Source: Phocoena phocoena (Eukaryota > Chordata > Mammalia > Artiodactyla > Phocoenidae). From it: a stretch of DNA of 64,000 nt. Below the pieces are notes generated by a model. It was given only the letters and a program-made list of their open reading frames with translations, made no database searches and was not told the DNA's origin. The stretch spans positions 113,369,094 through 113,433,093 of the forward strand of contig NC_089225.1 in the NCBI RefSeq assembly GCF_963924675.1. The letters are read 5' to 3'. Made by a program: the position numbers and the translations under genes. Of this stretch, positions 49,260-61,210 are shown in pieces (within the stretch, counting starts at the first letter, position 1; each line of letters opens with the position of its first letter).

Positions 49260-52200
49260 CTGCAAGATAGCGGTCTGAAGAGAATACAGGGGGGAGAGGC
49301 AGCAGAGGGGAGGGGAGAGGGCCGTTGAGTGACTGTCGGAGGCCGGCGGTCCGGCACCGCCTCCCTGCAGCCCGCCGGGCCTGCTCTAAGCTTGGGCTTC
49401 AGGGCAGAGGCCTTCCATCATCTGGTCCCCGGACAACCAGGTCCAGGCCGTAAACGAGAATGGTCCCGGCACAAACGCCCTCAGAGGGGGCCCAGGTCCG
49501 GCTGAGGAAGGGGCCAGGGTTCTGGTGGCTCCAGAGTGTCCTGCAAGAGCAGGCTCCTCCCCGACAGCCCACAGAACCAGGGTCTGAGGATCGGTGGTCC
49601 CTAGGGATCAAACCATCTTAAAGTTCTCTTAAAGCATAGATTTTATACACACAGAGGGCATTAACACTTTAAAAACTCCTGACGCACATTGCCAAAATCT
49701 CTTTCTATGAATTTCTGGAAAGCTTTTGCTACCAGCTGATAGGAAAAGGGCAGCTTGGCCGCACCCGTGCCTGGACTAAGTTTTTCAGTTAAGAATCTAT
49801 ATTGACGGGACAGGGTCTTGTTTGAATCTGTGTTTGAATCTTGTTTTAAAATGCAACCTCTTCACACAAAACCCAGGAAGGTAAACGTTTTTCCTCCTGT
49901 ATTCCTTTGTATTCCAACCATCAGTATTTTTTTTTAAATGAGTTTTGATTGATTTTTATTTATTTATTTTTGGCTGCGTTGGGTCTTTGTTGCTGTGCGC
50001 GGGCTTTCTCTAGTTGCGGCGAGCGGGGTCTACTCTGTTGCGGTGCACGGGCTTCTCATTGCGGTGGCTTCTCTTGTTGCAGAGCATGGGCTCTAGGGCA
50101 CGTGGGCTTCAGCAGTTGTGGCGCACGCGCTCAGTAGTTGTGGCGCACGGGCTTAGTTGCTCTGCGGCATGTGGGATCTTCCCGGACCAGGGCTCGAACC
50201 CGTGTCCCCTGCATTGGCAGGCAGATTCTTAACCACTGCGCCACCAGGGAAGTCCCAGTATTTTTTTCTTTTACAAATTGTTGGTTTAGATTAGTTTACC
50301 ATTTTTCCCCGGTTCCACGGGCAAAAGGGTATAACGAACCCATCCCAGGCCACCTGAGTGTCTGTTCCCTGGCACCTGAACAACATCTAAGCATCACTCA
50401 GGCAGACTATGACCCCAGATCAGGGTGTCTGATCAGGAGAAACAGCAGGTAAACTGACACACCAGCTCTCGGCTTCCCAGAGAGGCTGGCTCCCGCGACG
50501 GGGCACCTGCCCGAGGCGGCCCTGCTGACAGGTGGGTGGCTCCTGCCCTCCCCCCAGGGTCTCCAAAGCCAGGGGGGCTGTGTTGCCATGTTTAGTCGAG
50601 CCTGAGACTCCCGGTGGGTATGGACTCTCAGTCTTTTCCTGGTCCCTTCAGGGGGGCTATTTCTGAATTAAAAATACTACTTTGTGCCAACAGGAAAAAA
50701 CCCCTCAGCCCTAGCAAAACTGTCCCTTGTTACCTTTTCAAAAAGTTAATCAACCACAGTTCCCTAAGCCACCATCTCTTTTTATCCAAACCAGTAGTTT
50801 TCTGGAAAGGTAAGTTATCTTAAACTTTACCGTCTGCTTGGCTACTAAGTTAAAGTGAATAACTCAAAATGTATTCGAGATAGAATAGAATCGTTCTCTC
50901 CCCAGCTTTCTAGAAAAGTTTTTCAAAAAAGAACGGCATCATTGTAAAGAAGGTCTTTCAGAATTCATCAGTTGTTGATGTAGGTATTGTGGAGGATTAA
51001 ACCATTTCACGGAGATAAGGACACCAGCCACGCAACGCTGCATTTATGGGATTAAAAGGCTACTTAGTTACTGAAAAGGTCCCTTCTTGGAAAACATCCC
51101 TTGTTGTTTTTAAAGCTCCTGTGGACCCCCAAGAATGAGGGTGTAACAGGTGATGGGACAGCAGAGCCCTGCGCTGGGGTCATCTGGGCCGACCCCACAT
51201 CATATCCCGCAGAGAAGCTTCTCTCGCTTCTAGAGGAGGGAATACTAATTCCATGGAGATCTGATGTCCGGTTGGACACAGGCTCAGGAACAAGGAGCAC
51301 AAGTGGGCCAGCGAGGCTGGGACTCCGGTTCCTGCTGCCGCTGCGGGTTCTCCAGGGCTCCCCTCTCTCTGATCTGGGCCTCCAGCAGCTTGACGACAGT
51401 GCAGACGCCTGCCTTCACCGGGCGACGCCTCCCAGAGGACACAGGCCGCGGTCCCCGCGGGGCTGTGGGCGTGTGCTGACGGTGGAGAGGCCTTACGCAC
51501 CCCGACACGGGCGATGCTTGGGTTGGACACGGAGCTGCCCGGGGCGCAGGCCTTTCGGGCTGGAGCCCAGTTTTGTTCTGCCTCCGTTCCTCACCTGTCA
51601 CCCCCATCCCACTCACCCCAAATTTGACTCCAGTGCCCCTGGAGGGTAAAACTGTGGGGCTACCATGCTCGGGGACAAGTGCAGTGATCAGCATCACTGA
51701 AAACTGGACACCCTGACCTTCCAGTAGCAAAGCCGTCAGCTGGCAGCCAGTTTCCGGTTCAGAACCTAAAGATGACCCCTTACATCATTAACGAGAGTTT
51801 CTGAGGATAACTCAAAAGCAGTTGTTTTTCAGTATATGTTGTAAAACTTTCAAGCATGAGGGCACAGTATAAATTAGGATCAAATTCTGTCCTGGATGAC
51901 CAGCTGCCTGCAGAGGCCGGCTGGGTTGGGCGGGGAGAGGGCCCAGGCTGCCCCGCCCACAGGGACCTGCTTCTGAGTATTTGTGAAATGATGCGGTTCT
52001 AGCTCTGACACTGTCTGTCTGTCCATAGTGACCCCCAGCGAGCGGGCAGGTCTGTGGGCCGACCACTGGGGAACCTCAGGGAACCTGCCAGGGGCAAACC
52101 TGCAAATGACCCTTCTGCTCAGACACCCCTCCTGGCACATGGCTCCATCGCAGAAATGTCTACTGTGTACCTTCTGGCATCAAACACCGCGGGGGGTGGC

Positions 52201-53412
52201 AAGGTCGTAGGAAAGCCCAGCGTCTGTTCTCCGGGGGGAAGGAAGAATGCCCAGAAAATGCCCGCACAGAGTGCCCGGGAGGAGGGCCGGGGGGCACCGG
52301 AGTGGGGCCTGATGCAGAGGAAGGGCTCTGAGAAAAGGGCGGTGGGTGCGGAAGGCGCCGTGCGGGCCCTGCCAGTGCTGGGCGAGCGGCACCCCGCGTG
52401 CTGCGGGGGAGGAGAGAGGGAGGCCCACGCAGGCTGCTTCCACGCCGAGAGCTGGGGCTACGCGCCACGCCGGAGCTGTTCGACAGAGCTTCCTGGGCTG
52501 ACGGAGTGTTCCGCGTTCCTACTGCCCCACAGCCAGTGGCCACGTGAGCATCGGATGAATTGCGTGTGGGACTCCCCGTCAGATCTCTCCCTCTGCTGTT
52601 AGCCTTCAGTTTCAATGTGGTGGCCACGCTGGCACAGCTCTGGACCCTGGCAGGGCTTCCCGGGCCTTCCTACGAGTGTAGGGTGACTCCAGAGATCCCA
52701 GGATCAGGGAGGGGGCGGGGAAGGGCCCACAAGACCCCCAGGAAGGACAGACAGGCCAGCAGGGAAGTGAGGGAGAGAGCGAGGTTGAAGGTTAAAAACA
52801 ATGAAAGACCGAGAGTCACCACCACAACCAGAGCACCTAACAGCTGAGGAGGGAGTGAGGTCAGGGCCGCCCCGCTGATACTCAGGGCTCAGGAGGCCCC
52901 TGTAAAACCCAGGGAGGAAGCTGAACACCCCGCTGGGTGGTGCCTGGACCCGGGGTGATGACCCTACGGCAGGGCCCCCTCATTTCATGGCGAGCCCCAC
53001 GCACGCCGTCACTCGGAAAGTAACACTTTTACACTGCTGTTGCTAGGCGAATTTCATAGCCAAGCTATTATTTTCTAAATATAACCACCCCTTAGATGGG
53101 GCACATTAACGAAAATGTTACTGCTAATAGAAACCCGCTGCCCGCCAGAGCCAGCCCTGGGCTTCCATCACGTGTCCGACGACCCAAAGGGCAGACCCAT
53201 GAGAGGGGCCGCCAGCCCGCTCTCGGGAAATGAACCAGAAGGTGTGTCTGACGCTCCTGCTTCCACGCACCTGGCTCTGTGAGTGGACTCGGTCCATCCA
53301 GCCACAGCCCGGCATGCGAGGGGCAAGTCCAGAAGTTCTGGGGGGGACAAGCCACCCCGCCATCCCTCCCGGGAAGCCCACGACGGCCTGACGCGGCCTG
53401 CAGCACGCTCAC
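49260..53412 (-). other. HDAC4 intron, 4.2 kb
   Basis: It contains one minus-strand CHR-type SINE (49.93-50.26 kb). The rest is unique sequence with no exon that I can support. Confidence 0.75.
49922..50267 (-). mobile_element. CHR-type SINE with extended tail region, minus strand
   Basis: On the minus strand it begins 'gggacttccctggtggcgca' near 50255. It has a B-box-like 'ggttcgagccctggtccggg', then a series of imperfect short repeats ('agcccgtgcgccacaac' type), and ends in an A/T-rich tail near 49934-49970. A 12-bp target duplication, CAGTATTTTTTT, is seen at 49922-49933 and 50256-50267. Confidence 0.85.
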
Positions 53413-53611
53413 CTGTGACGAGGGGCGTCTGCGCGGGCGGCTGCTCCAGGAGGACCACGTGCTGCAGAAGGGAGCTGGGAGTCGCCCCCGAGTCGCGCTC
53501 CAGGGGTGCGGTGCCCAGGTAGGGGGTGAGGTGGGTGCCGGGGAAGAGGGAGATGCGTTGCTGGAGGGCCGGGAGGGCCAGTCTCTCGGCCTCCTGCTGG
53601 CTGGCCGCCCC
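53413..53611 (-). CDS. HDAC4: HDAC4 exon: leucine-rich linker (human residues 366-432)
   Basis: This 199-nt exon encodes 66 codons plus the first base of a Gly codon. It begins [19 protein letters not shown] and continues through [11 protein letters not shown] and [13 protein letters not shown]. It is separated from the preceding exon by only an 89-nt intron. The acceptor is CTCTCCAG and the donor ACAG/GTGAGC. This is the most divergent of the linker exons: about fourteen residues differ from human by my recollection, with no change in length. No enzymatic motif lies here. In the family this stretch joins the N-terminal adaptor half to the catalytic half. Confidence 0.96.
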
Positions 53612-53700
53612 CTGGAGAGGCATAACCAGGCTCCCGGGGTCAGGGGCCTGGGACGGCCACCCCGCGCCACCGCCACCCAGACCCGTGGGCACCCACTTAC
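53612..53700 (-). other. HDAC4 short intron, 89 nt
   Basis: This is a complete intron of only 89 nt, from GTAAGT to CTCTCCAG, and GC-rich throughout. It is near the lower size limit for mammalian introns, and introns this small and GC-rich are usually recognised by intron definition. Its 89 nt is not a multiple of three, so retention would shift the frame. Confidence 0.93.
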
Positions 53701-53817
53701 CGCGGAGGGGCCGGTGGCGGGAAGTCCCAGCGTGATGTTGGGCAGGGACGGTGACGTGTACAGGGGCAGCGGGCCCACCGAGCCTTCTCGCGTCACGAGT
53801 CTGTGTGCCAGGCCGGT
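53701..53817 (-). CDS. HDAC4: HDAC4 exon: PxLPxI motif for ankyrin-repeat proteins (human residues 327-365)
   Basis: This is a 117-nt, phase 0-0 exon of 39 codons beginning [12 protein letters not shown] and ending TGPSA. It contains [10 protein letters not shown], the PxLPxI/L motif (human 349-354) by which HDAC4 binds the ankyrin repeats of ANKRA2 and RFXANK. A phosphorylatable Ser inside it can switch the partner to 14-3-3. The acceptor is TTCCCAG and the donor GCG/GTAAGT. Because the length is a multiple of three, skipping this exon would keep the frame. The changes from human that I recall (Ser to Gly, Ala to Thr, AA to VG) all lie before the motif, which is unchanged. Confidence 0.96.
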
Positions 53818-54182
53818 CTGGGAACAGAGCACACAGGGCCATCACACAGGCTCTGCACTGCCAAGCCCGGGTGACACTTGCCAAGGGAAACGACCACAGA
53901 AAACACTTTGCGGCAGACCACACCCAGTTTTGAGATCCCCGGTACAGAAATCTATTAACGAGGACAGCACGGGGGCGAACACGGCATTCAAAGCAGGCCA
54001 CAAGCACTGCAGCCTGATTCACAATCCTTCACTCTCTTGTTTTGTTCTTATTCAATTCACTCATCGTTGTAAACTATCAGAATAAAATCTAGGACAATAT
54101 ATTTAAAAATATATTCTTAGAGTCGGGAATGTCTTTCCAAACATATCATGAGAAGTAGAAACCAGAGAAGAAAATATTGATT

Positions 54183-54422
54183 AAAAAAGAAATCCCGGGC
54201 TTCCCCGGTGGTGCAGTGGTTGGGAGTCTGCCTGCCGATGCAGGGGACGCGGGTTCGTGCCCCGGTCCGGGAAGATCCCACATGCCGCGGAGCGGCTGGG
54301 CCCGTGAGCCATGGCCGCTGAGCCTGCGCGTCCGGAGCCTGTGCTCCGCAACGGGAGAGGCCACAGCGGTGAGAGGCCCGCGTACCGCAAAAAAAAAAAA
54401 AAAAAAAAAAAAAGAAATCCCG
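54183..54422 (+). mobile_element. CHR-type tRNA-derived SINE, full length, young-looking
   Basis: The body starts 'gggcttccccggtggtgcag' (54198) and ends 'cccgcgtaccgc' followed by an uninterrupted A-tail of about 25. A perfect 15-bp target duplication (AAAAAAGAAATCCCG at 54183-54197 and 54408-54422) flanks it. The exact duplication and long pure A-tail point to a relatively recent insertion. Confidence 0.92.
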
Positions 54423-54429
54423 TCACATA

Positions 54430-54930
54430 AAGGGCAAATAATGGTCACAACAAGGTTGGCAACGTATAGTAGAGACAAAGACCAATATATAAAGGACATG
54501 CAAATCAAACAAGTAGTGAGAAATGACAAAGAAGAACCCGTATGGAGAAAAAAACTCACAGAAAAGAAATACTCAACATCATCAGTAATCTAAAAACATA
54601 CCTAAAAATCTAAAAACATTTAAAAACCTATCCAGTTGGCAAAGATTTTCAAATACGACTACAGCACCTTGACCCAGAGAAACAGAAACACACTGCTGGC
54701 TGGCTCATAAATTGGTGTGCTCCTTCTGCAGGACAATTTGGCAATCCGTGTCAAAAGCCTTAAAACCGGACCTAACCTTAAATCCTAAAATCCCACTCCA
54801 CCCTCAGGATGCACCCTTAGGAGATAAAGCTGAACGCACACAGACTTGGCCACAGGAGCGCTCTCTGCAGCAGCGTCCACGCTGTGCTACAGCGTGTCAG
54901 AGGATAAATCCATGAGGGCATGTTTACACG
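54430..54930 (+). mobile_element. Degraded L1 ORF2-end / 3' region, plus strand
   Basis: Phrases such as 'ggacatgcaaatcaaac', 'tactcaacatcatcagtaat' and 'aggacaatttggcaat' correspond to the L1 ORF2 end and 3' UTR (sense, A-rich). The fragment is highly diverged, has internal losses and is non-coding. The CHR SINE at 54198-54407 lies immediately to its left and may have inserted at its edge. Confidence 0.65.
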
Positions 54931-55660
54931 TGGGGACGTTCAGGTTGGAAAAATCTTGTGGATGACTTGGGAACTTATTTATCACGTGTGGTTAAGTACC
55001 AGTCCCCGAGGACTTGAATTGCTGTCGTATTTCACATCTTTTTGCTTCTAGAATGAAGGTTCTTTGCTAAAAGGACACTGTCCTATTCACACGGTATCCT
55101 CCCTCACTAGACGCCCAGTGACGTGTGCGGGGCCAAGGGCACAGGAAGAAGAGGCCGAGAAGGTGGTTGCCGTGACGCTGGCTGGTGGTGTCATGGGAAA
55201 TAACACTAGCGACGGACATCTAACCAATTCTCTCCTAGCTCTTCTTACATGGACTATATAATTAAGGATGAGAAGCATTTTGGGTGCTTTAAAATTTCAT
55301 TTGCAAGGTTAAAAAAAAAAACATGAGCTGCAAGTTGTCACAAGTTATTGTAAACAAACAATGGCAGGCCACCTGTAGCCCCGGCTGGAAAGTCCGTCAG
55401 AGGACTGGGCGATTACCACCCCAGGGCATGTGCGCAGGTATTCGGTGCTTTGCAGAATTTCCTAGGTGGCTTAATGGTGTCATACTTGGTGTTACTTGGA
55501 AACACACACACGCACGTGATAAACTCCGTCCTCATGCTCTAAGGGCAGAGCAGGAAGGACCGGCGTTCTTCACCTGGGAGGGAAGTTAGTGCATCTTCCC
55601 CAGAGAGATGGCTGCGGCCACCTTTAGTTCATTCACATATTCAATTGTACAGTAATGATT

Positions 55661-55688
55661 AAAGGGCTACTTTAAAAAGTAGCCCTTT
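55661..55688. repeat. Perfect hairpin, 13-bp arms, 2-nt loop
   Basis: AAAGGGCTACTTT, then AA, then the exact reverse complement AAAGTAGCCCTTT. Confidence 0.95.
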
Positions 55689-55757
55689 TTCTAGATACAA
55701 AAAAAATCAGCAAGCTATGATTTAGAGAAAGTGATTGAGATTGCCAAGGAAAGCACG

Positions 55758-55789
55758 ATTTTGTTCCTGGATTTGTCCAGGAACAAAAT
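55758..55789. repeat. Perfect hairpin, 14-bp arms, 4-nt loop
   Basis: ATTTTGTTCCTGGA, loop TTTG, then the exact reverse complement TCCAGGAACAAAAT. Confidence 0.95.
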
Positions 55790-57224
55790 AAGCAAACATT
55801 TAATGCTTGAAAGTTGTCATTTCCTCTCTATAACCAAGGCTTTTTTTTTTTTTTTTTAACCTGGTTTATTTTTAGAACTAAAGCAGCCTTCTGGGAATTG
55901 CCTGGTATGTCGATTTGTCTGCATTTCCGGTGCCAGCCATCTCCATCTGCCCTAGGACGTGCTTCTCAGCTGCCCAGCTGCCCAGAAAGGCCAGGGCCAG
56001 GGCAGCATGCCCTCTGCACGCCCCCGAATCACACCCGGCTTTCGGCATCGGCTGAATGTCTTCCCCTGGAGAGAGGCTGTCCAAGGGTCAGGGGAGCCCT
56101 GCTTCCTCCATGTAGGCGGGGCGGGGGAGGTGTGGAGGATGCTGAGAGTCCCTCAGTCAAGCAGGGAAAGGGGGCGCCGGGCCAGTGGGCCTCGCTCCCG
56201 CATGAGCACCCCTCCTCACCTCTGGACTGGAGAAGGGGAGCAGACAGAATGGAGGTCTCAGAGAGAATGTCCAGTTCTAACTATACTTGAAATCCACAAA
56301 GGACATCCATTTGTGATCAAATTTTCGAAGACTACCCCCATGATTACAATGAATATCTAATGTAAAACAGGAAAACTGCACTCTTTACGTTTCTTGTGAC
56401 TCCTCTGACATCTATTAACCTGCAGTAGCTTAATTTACATTAACATGTGATTTGTAAAAATTAACACATAATTTAAACTGGCATCCGCCCAAATAAGGCA
56501 TCTCTACAATATGAACCATTAGGTACATAACTGCCCGTTTTAGATAAAATCAGGATCTACGACAGCTATTGACAAGCCACACCCAGCATTCACATCTCAC
56601 TCCAGGTAGCGATTTCTAGGCCAAGTTCTAAGGCTAATTACAGGTAGACCTCAGCTGTGAACTCAGTCTCACAGAGAAGCGTTGTTAAAACTTTTAATAA
56701 TGTAAACAAGTATTTAAACCGGTAGGTTGAAATGCACAGGTAATAAAAGAAGTAGCACATAAAGGAAAAGAATAAAAGAAAATGGGGACTCGGCAGGCTA
56801 GAGGCAGTAACACAAAATCATTTCCAGCAGTCATCTTAGTTTCTAAAAATCTGCTTATACCTTAAGTGTCTAGAAACTGGAAATGAAAATGGAGTGGACA
56901 CGTGTGCCTGTGTCCTCCAACTAAGACTTGTCAACCCTCTGGAAGGGCAGGACTCATTTCTAAATACTTAAGGAAGAAAGTAAATATCAGTATTTGATAA
57001 ATTATAGCCTCCTGTACGTTGGAAGGAACGTAAAAAACCTCATGAGAACCTTGCAGTCAATAGGACTGTCTGAGCAGGAAGGACACGGCACCGCTGGCTC
57101 AGTCCAGGGAAACGAGGTGTGCAGCCGGCTCCCCAGCAGTCGCCCCCGCCCTCGGGCCCCTGATACCGGTCGGCACCTGCCCATCCCAGTGGGCACGGGA
57201 GAGACGACTGGAAGCCGGCCCTTG

Positions 57225-57320
57225 TGGGGGAGGGTGCCTGGCACAGGGCTGGCACAAGGCAGGAGCTCCAGAGACACTTGTGGGATGAGCCGGGGGAGAG
57301 AAAGTGAATAAGGAGGGAAA
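57225..57320 (+). mobile_element. L2-like 3' end
   Basis: 'gtgcctggcacagggctggc' followed by 'caaggcaggagctccagaga' and 'agtgaataagg' resembles the common L2/MIR-type ending (gtgcctggcacatagtaggt ... gaatgaatga). It is diverged. Confidence 0.45.
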
Positions 57321-57670
57321 TGAATGCATATGGAGCAAAGGTTCTGGAACCTCCGGCCCGGAACATGGCCCTGACCGAGGTCTGGTCAAGGGCACGACCT
57401 GCAGCCAGCCTTGGGGCCCCTCCACCTGGCCGGAGCAGCCCCCCAGAGAGAGCTCTCCCGGAACTCTCTCTGCACCCACATCCCTCTCAACCTGTAGCGC
57501 ACCTGGGGTCTGACCGGCAGAGGTGAGGGTCGCTGACCCCTGTGGTCAGAGGCTCCTGGTTCCTGAGACGCTTCTGAAATGCTGCCCCTGACAGTCAAGA
57601 TTGAAGGGCAGCTGGAAACTGCTCTTTGGAGCCAAAAAACCAGACGTGGACAGGAGCGCTGGGCACTGAC

Positions 57671-57783
57671 CTCGGTCGGGATGCTGGGGACAGCAGGCGC
57701 GATCCCATTCTCCGCGCTGGCATTCCCAGAGCTGTTGTTGGGTGAGCTGGGTGCGGAGCCCGGGGCGCTGCTGCAGGCCGAGT
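57671..57783 (-). CDS. HDAC4: HDAC4 exon: serine-rich linker after the caspase site (human residues 289-326)
   Basis: This 113-nt exon completes the split Asp codon (D289) and encodes [19 protein letters not shown] and onward to IPTE. The junction recreates DVTD/S, which in human HDAC4 is the caspase-2/3 cleavage site that releases a nuclear N-terminal repressor fragment. The acceptor is CCCCCAG and the donor GAG/GTCAGT. It ends on a complete codon (phase 0). Compared with the human protein from memory, there are several small changes in the low-complexity stretch (Gly to Ala, Ser-Val to Asn-Ala, Ala-Glu-Thr to Thr-Glu-Thr at the junction), with no length change. The segment is predicted to be disordered. 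Confidence 0.96.
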
Positions 57784-59399
57784 CTGGGGGTGGGAGAGAC
57801 ACCTGTGAGCCTGACTCAGGTCAGGCAAGGACACAGCTTCCGAGGCCCTGAGCTGTGCTGACCGCCTGTCCTCAAAGCTGCACTTCTGCTTTGAGCTGGC
57901 TGACGGCAGAAGTCCCAGCAAGAAAGAACAGGACCACGGTCCCCAAACAAGGGCCATGGAGCTAATTCCTTGCTCTCTGTTTCGCTAGCGACCCCTTGTG
58001 AGCTTCGCAAGCCTGTGGCTCGTGGAGGCCCCACTGGCACCTTCAAAGCTGTGCACACACAACTTTATTCCCCTTTTGAAAAGTCTCAGGATGATCGTAA
58101 ACCCAGAAAAAGAGGCCCTGGACACTTGCTGGTATTCTAACAACAAAAGGCAAGAAAACACAGAGGCCGAAGGACTGTGAACGGGGAAGGTCAGATTCAC
58201 TGTACTTGCTTATAGAGCCCCCTCGGTCAACATTTGCTTTGAGCTAATCTTTGCATTTTTCAAACATCCAAGGAAGAGCACAGCTGGTGGCTTCTGTCAT
58301 TGATCAGGGTTATCTGAAAACTCACCCCAAGACACTCTCCAGGTAGCTGTGACGGGGGGAGTGGCCCCAGCCCACGCATCGGGGCTGGGACCGAGGCGGC
58401 CGTGTGTCCCAGCCGGGTCTGCCCCTCAATCCCCAAGGAGCCACTGTTGCTGTGTGTGCAAACACGTGACGTAATGGGAGGGTCTTGTTTGGCTGAACGC
58501 TGTTTATCAATGGCAGCCTCTGGTTAAAACCTTCCAGAGGGAGCCAGCCTGAGCCACTTGCCTTTCCCTCCTGAGTACTCACTGACCACGGCACTGCTGA
58601 CTTAAGACTCTGCCCTGATCTGGGCTCCCAGGCTCGAGGAGGGGAGGCCTGGGCCACCTGCCTAAGCTGGCACGCCGGGGGTGCTCAGCGGGCCACCCTC
58701 CAGCGCATGAGACCACGGAGCTGCCCGTGGGGCCTGGTGGACTCTGAAGCCTGGTTCCGGCCGAACTCAGGGTAACAGTGCGAAGCCTGAGGGTGCTGGT
58801 GTGGATGGCAGTGCCCATACCCCAGCGCCCAACCCCACAGGCCCGGCTCACTTGGGGAAGGAGACCTGACCCTAAGGGCACATGCACGACCCCCTCAACC
58901 CAGGGGACCGTGAGCGCTCTCATCCTCTCCACCGAGCAGCTGTCCCCCTGGGGACACCCTGGCAGCAAGTGGCCCTGTCCACTCGAGGGCCCGCCCCGCC
59001 CTCGGGGGCACTGATGGTGAACTCAGGCCCCGGCTCCCCTCCCTCCTCCCACCAGATCCAGAGCCTGGTCTCCGCCCAGTGAAGTCACATTCACACGCGC
59101 CCCCCTGACCGGGCTGGCAGGTGTCACACTTCACGCGTGAAGACAGGGCTTGCTTCCCCGACCCCCACGGCAGCCATCCCCCTGCCTCGGACGCCCACAT
59201 GGTGAGGCCCTCCCACCTTCCTTTAAGCGGGCCTGTGTCAGCAGCTTCGGCAGATAAACTCTCCCAGGTGTGTGTGCGAAAGCACAACAACTTCCGGGGG
59301 CAATAAAAATATATATACTATCTCTCCAACCTTTCACCCGTTTTCAACTCGAGAACGTTGATTATTTTTTCATTCCACTTCAAGGAATCTGGTCTAAGA

Positions 59400-59520
59400 A
59401 AATAAATATAAATGCGTAACCGTCACGGTATTCTTTGTATCAGCACGATGGAATACCATTAAAGGTGCCAGAAAGTGTAGTGACTAACGTCAAGGGAGAA
59501 AGGATTCAAGTGTACACAGG
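59400..59520 (+). mobile_element. Possible L1 remnant
   Basis: 'gatggaataccattaaaggt' resembles the L1 phrase 'atggaatactatgcagccat'. The match is short and the flanks are unrecognisable, so this is tentative. Confidence 0.35.
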
Positions 59521-60139
59521 GCGTGTGACAAATGCACAGAAGAAGGACTGGAAGGAAATATGCTCAGGTGTTAACGGCAATTTTCTCTGGATAGTGTTGG
59601 AGGGGCAGCTGATTCCCTCGTTTGCTTTCCCTAATGGGCACGGCTTTGACGAGGGACTGGGAACAGGCAGAGTGACGCTGCCACGTCCCAGGACCTGTCT
59701 CACCATCATCTCAGTGCCACCTCTGGCCCCCGTCTCACCGCCGTCCCCCTGTACCAGCCGGTGGAGCTGCTTCGGCGACGCTGTGCACCTCTCCTGCTCA
59801 GGAACCTTCACCACCTCCCCAGTACCCCGGGGGAGGTGCCCCCGCTCTCTCTGGGAGCCTCCCTGCCTGGAACTCCTTATTTTCCAGTCTTGGGGAAAGC
59901 CAGCTCTGCTCAGAGCATCCTGCCTCTCCAGCCGCCGGGAGGTGTGCTGGCCGGGAAATCCATCCCTCATCTCTGTGCTGCCTGCATTCACCCGTCAAGC
60001 TTCCCCGGGCCCGGCGTGGCCTCCACTGCTGCCCTGCCCCGCTGCCTTCGTGGTGCCCTCTTTGGGTAACACAGCCCAGGGCCAAGCTGGGGCCGCGTGT
60101 GGTGCGTTAGCTGCCCCGCACGTGACATCTGGGCTCTGG

Positions 60140-60230
60140 AGTTAGACTGGAAGCTCCCTGGAGGTGAGAACGCAGCTCACCATTTTGGTGCCCAGCCCGG
60201 TCCTGACACAGTCACAGGCTGACAGCACGG
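60140..60230 (+). mobile_element. L2-like 3' end
   Basis: 'agactggaagctccctggag' and 'ttggtgcccagcccggtcct' resemble the L2 3' end (agactgtaagctccatgagg ... cccagtgcctagcac). It is short and diverged. Confidence 0.45.
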
Positions 60231-60817
60231 ACGCCAGAGCCGGCGCTCAGAAAGAAGCCGCAGGGGACTGCGTCCCACCAGAGGCGGGACTGGAAATAGA
60301 CGCAGGGGCCCGCTGTCCGCGGCCTGGCGTCCCCCAGAGAGACGAGGCCCACGTGTGGTGAGACACACGCTCTAACTCATTCGAGGCCCGAGTCTGAACA
60401 GAATCCCCCAGGCAGAGGACCTTGAGGTGACCCTTCCCTGATCTCTCTACCAGAATGAGCACGCGATGACAAAGATGGGCCCCCGGGCATGAGGCCTCAG
60501 GCTCCGCTTCACACAAACCCATGAAGTCCAGAGGCAGACCCTCGGACTAGGGGTTTCAGCCCCGGGCACTCCGGCTCTCATCCCATCCCAGACCCTGGAC
60601 TCAAATCTGAGGGTGAGGTTCCCGGCCCCTCACCAGCACCAGCACCCAGGAGCCCCTCCTCCTTCCCCGGGAACTTGACCCTGAAGGACGCTGCCGAGAG
60701 CCCTGGTTTTCCCACCGAACCCTGCACTTGGTGCAAACATGGTCCCGCCCCTCCTGTTACCAGGCCGCCTGAGCAGCCCCTTTGTCCCGTGATTTTAGGG
60801 CTGGTGGATGTGCGCCC

Positions 60818-60903
60818 TCTGGAAGTGGGGTGCACGCCCAGGAAGTGAGGTGCGCCCTAGGGACTGGGGTGTATGTCGGGAAGTGGGGTGCATCCCAGGA
60901 CGA
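60818..60903. repeat. Degenerate approximately 30-bp tandem repeat
   Basis: 'ggaagtggggtgcacgccca' recurs in altered forms about every 25-35 bp (ggaagtgaggtgcgcccta, ggactggggtgtatgtc, ggaagtggggtgcatccca). Confidence 0.6.
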
Positions 60904-61210
60904 GGCTCTGCCTGGTGGGTGTGCTCCCCCGAGTCGGCCGCTAGGTGGGGGCCGAGAGCAGTGCGTGAACGGAGACCCGGAAACTCCCAAGCTCCCTCCT
61001 CCTTCCCCCGCCCCTGTCCGTCCCACTCTTCCCAGGAAGATTCTTACGCTTTCCAGCGGTTCAGACACTGTTTAATGGGCAGTGGGGCAGGGAGGAAACG
61101 TGGCATTCACCACTGAGAGGGCAGGATCAGTTAAAACCCCACCTTCGGAGAAGCCTCCACTTAAAATTCCTGAAAGTCTCCTGTGACGTCAGGAGGTCTG
61201 ACTGCTCTCA

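Larger units (their letters stand above)
53818..57670 (-). other. HDAC4 intron, 3.9 kb
   Basis: It contains a plus-strand CHR SINE (54.2-54.4 kb), a degraded L1 segment directly after it, two perfect short hairpins (55.66-55.79 kb), a T-run (55841-55857) and an L2-like 3' tail (57.23-57.32 kb). It is more AT-rich than the other introns, particularly 56.3-57.0 kb. Confidence 0.75.

Noticed and set aside
55661..55789. Hairpins as pre-miRNA genes
   Set aside because: Stems of 13-14 bp are far shorter than Drosha substrates.
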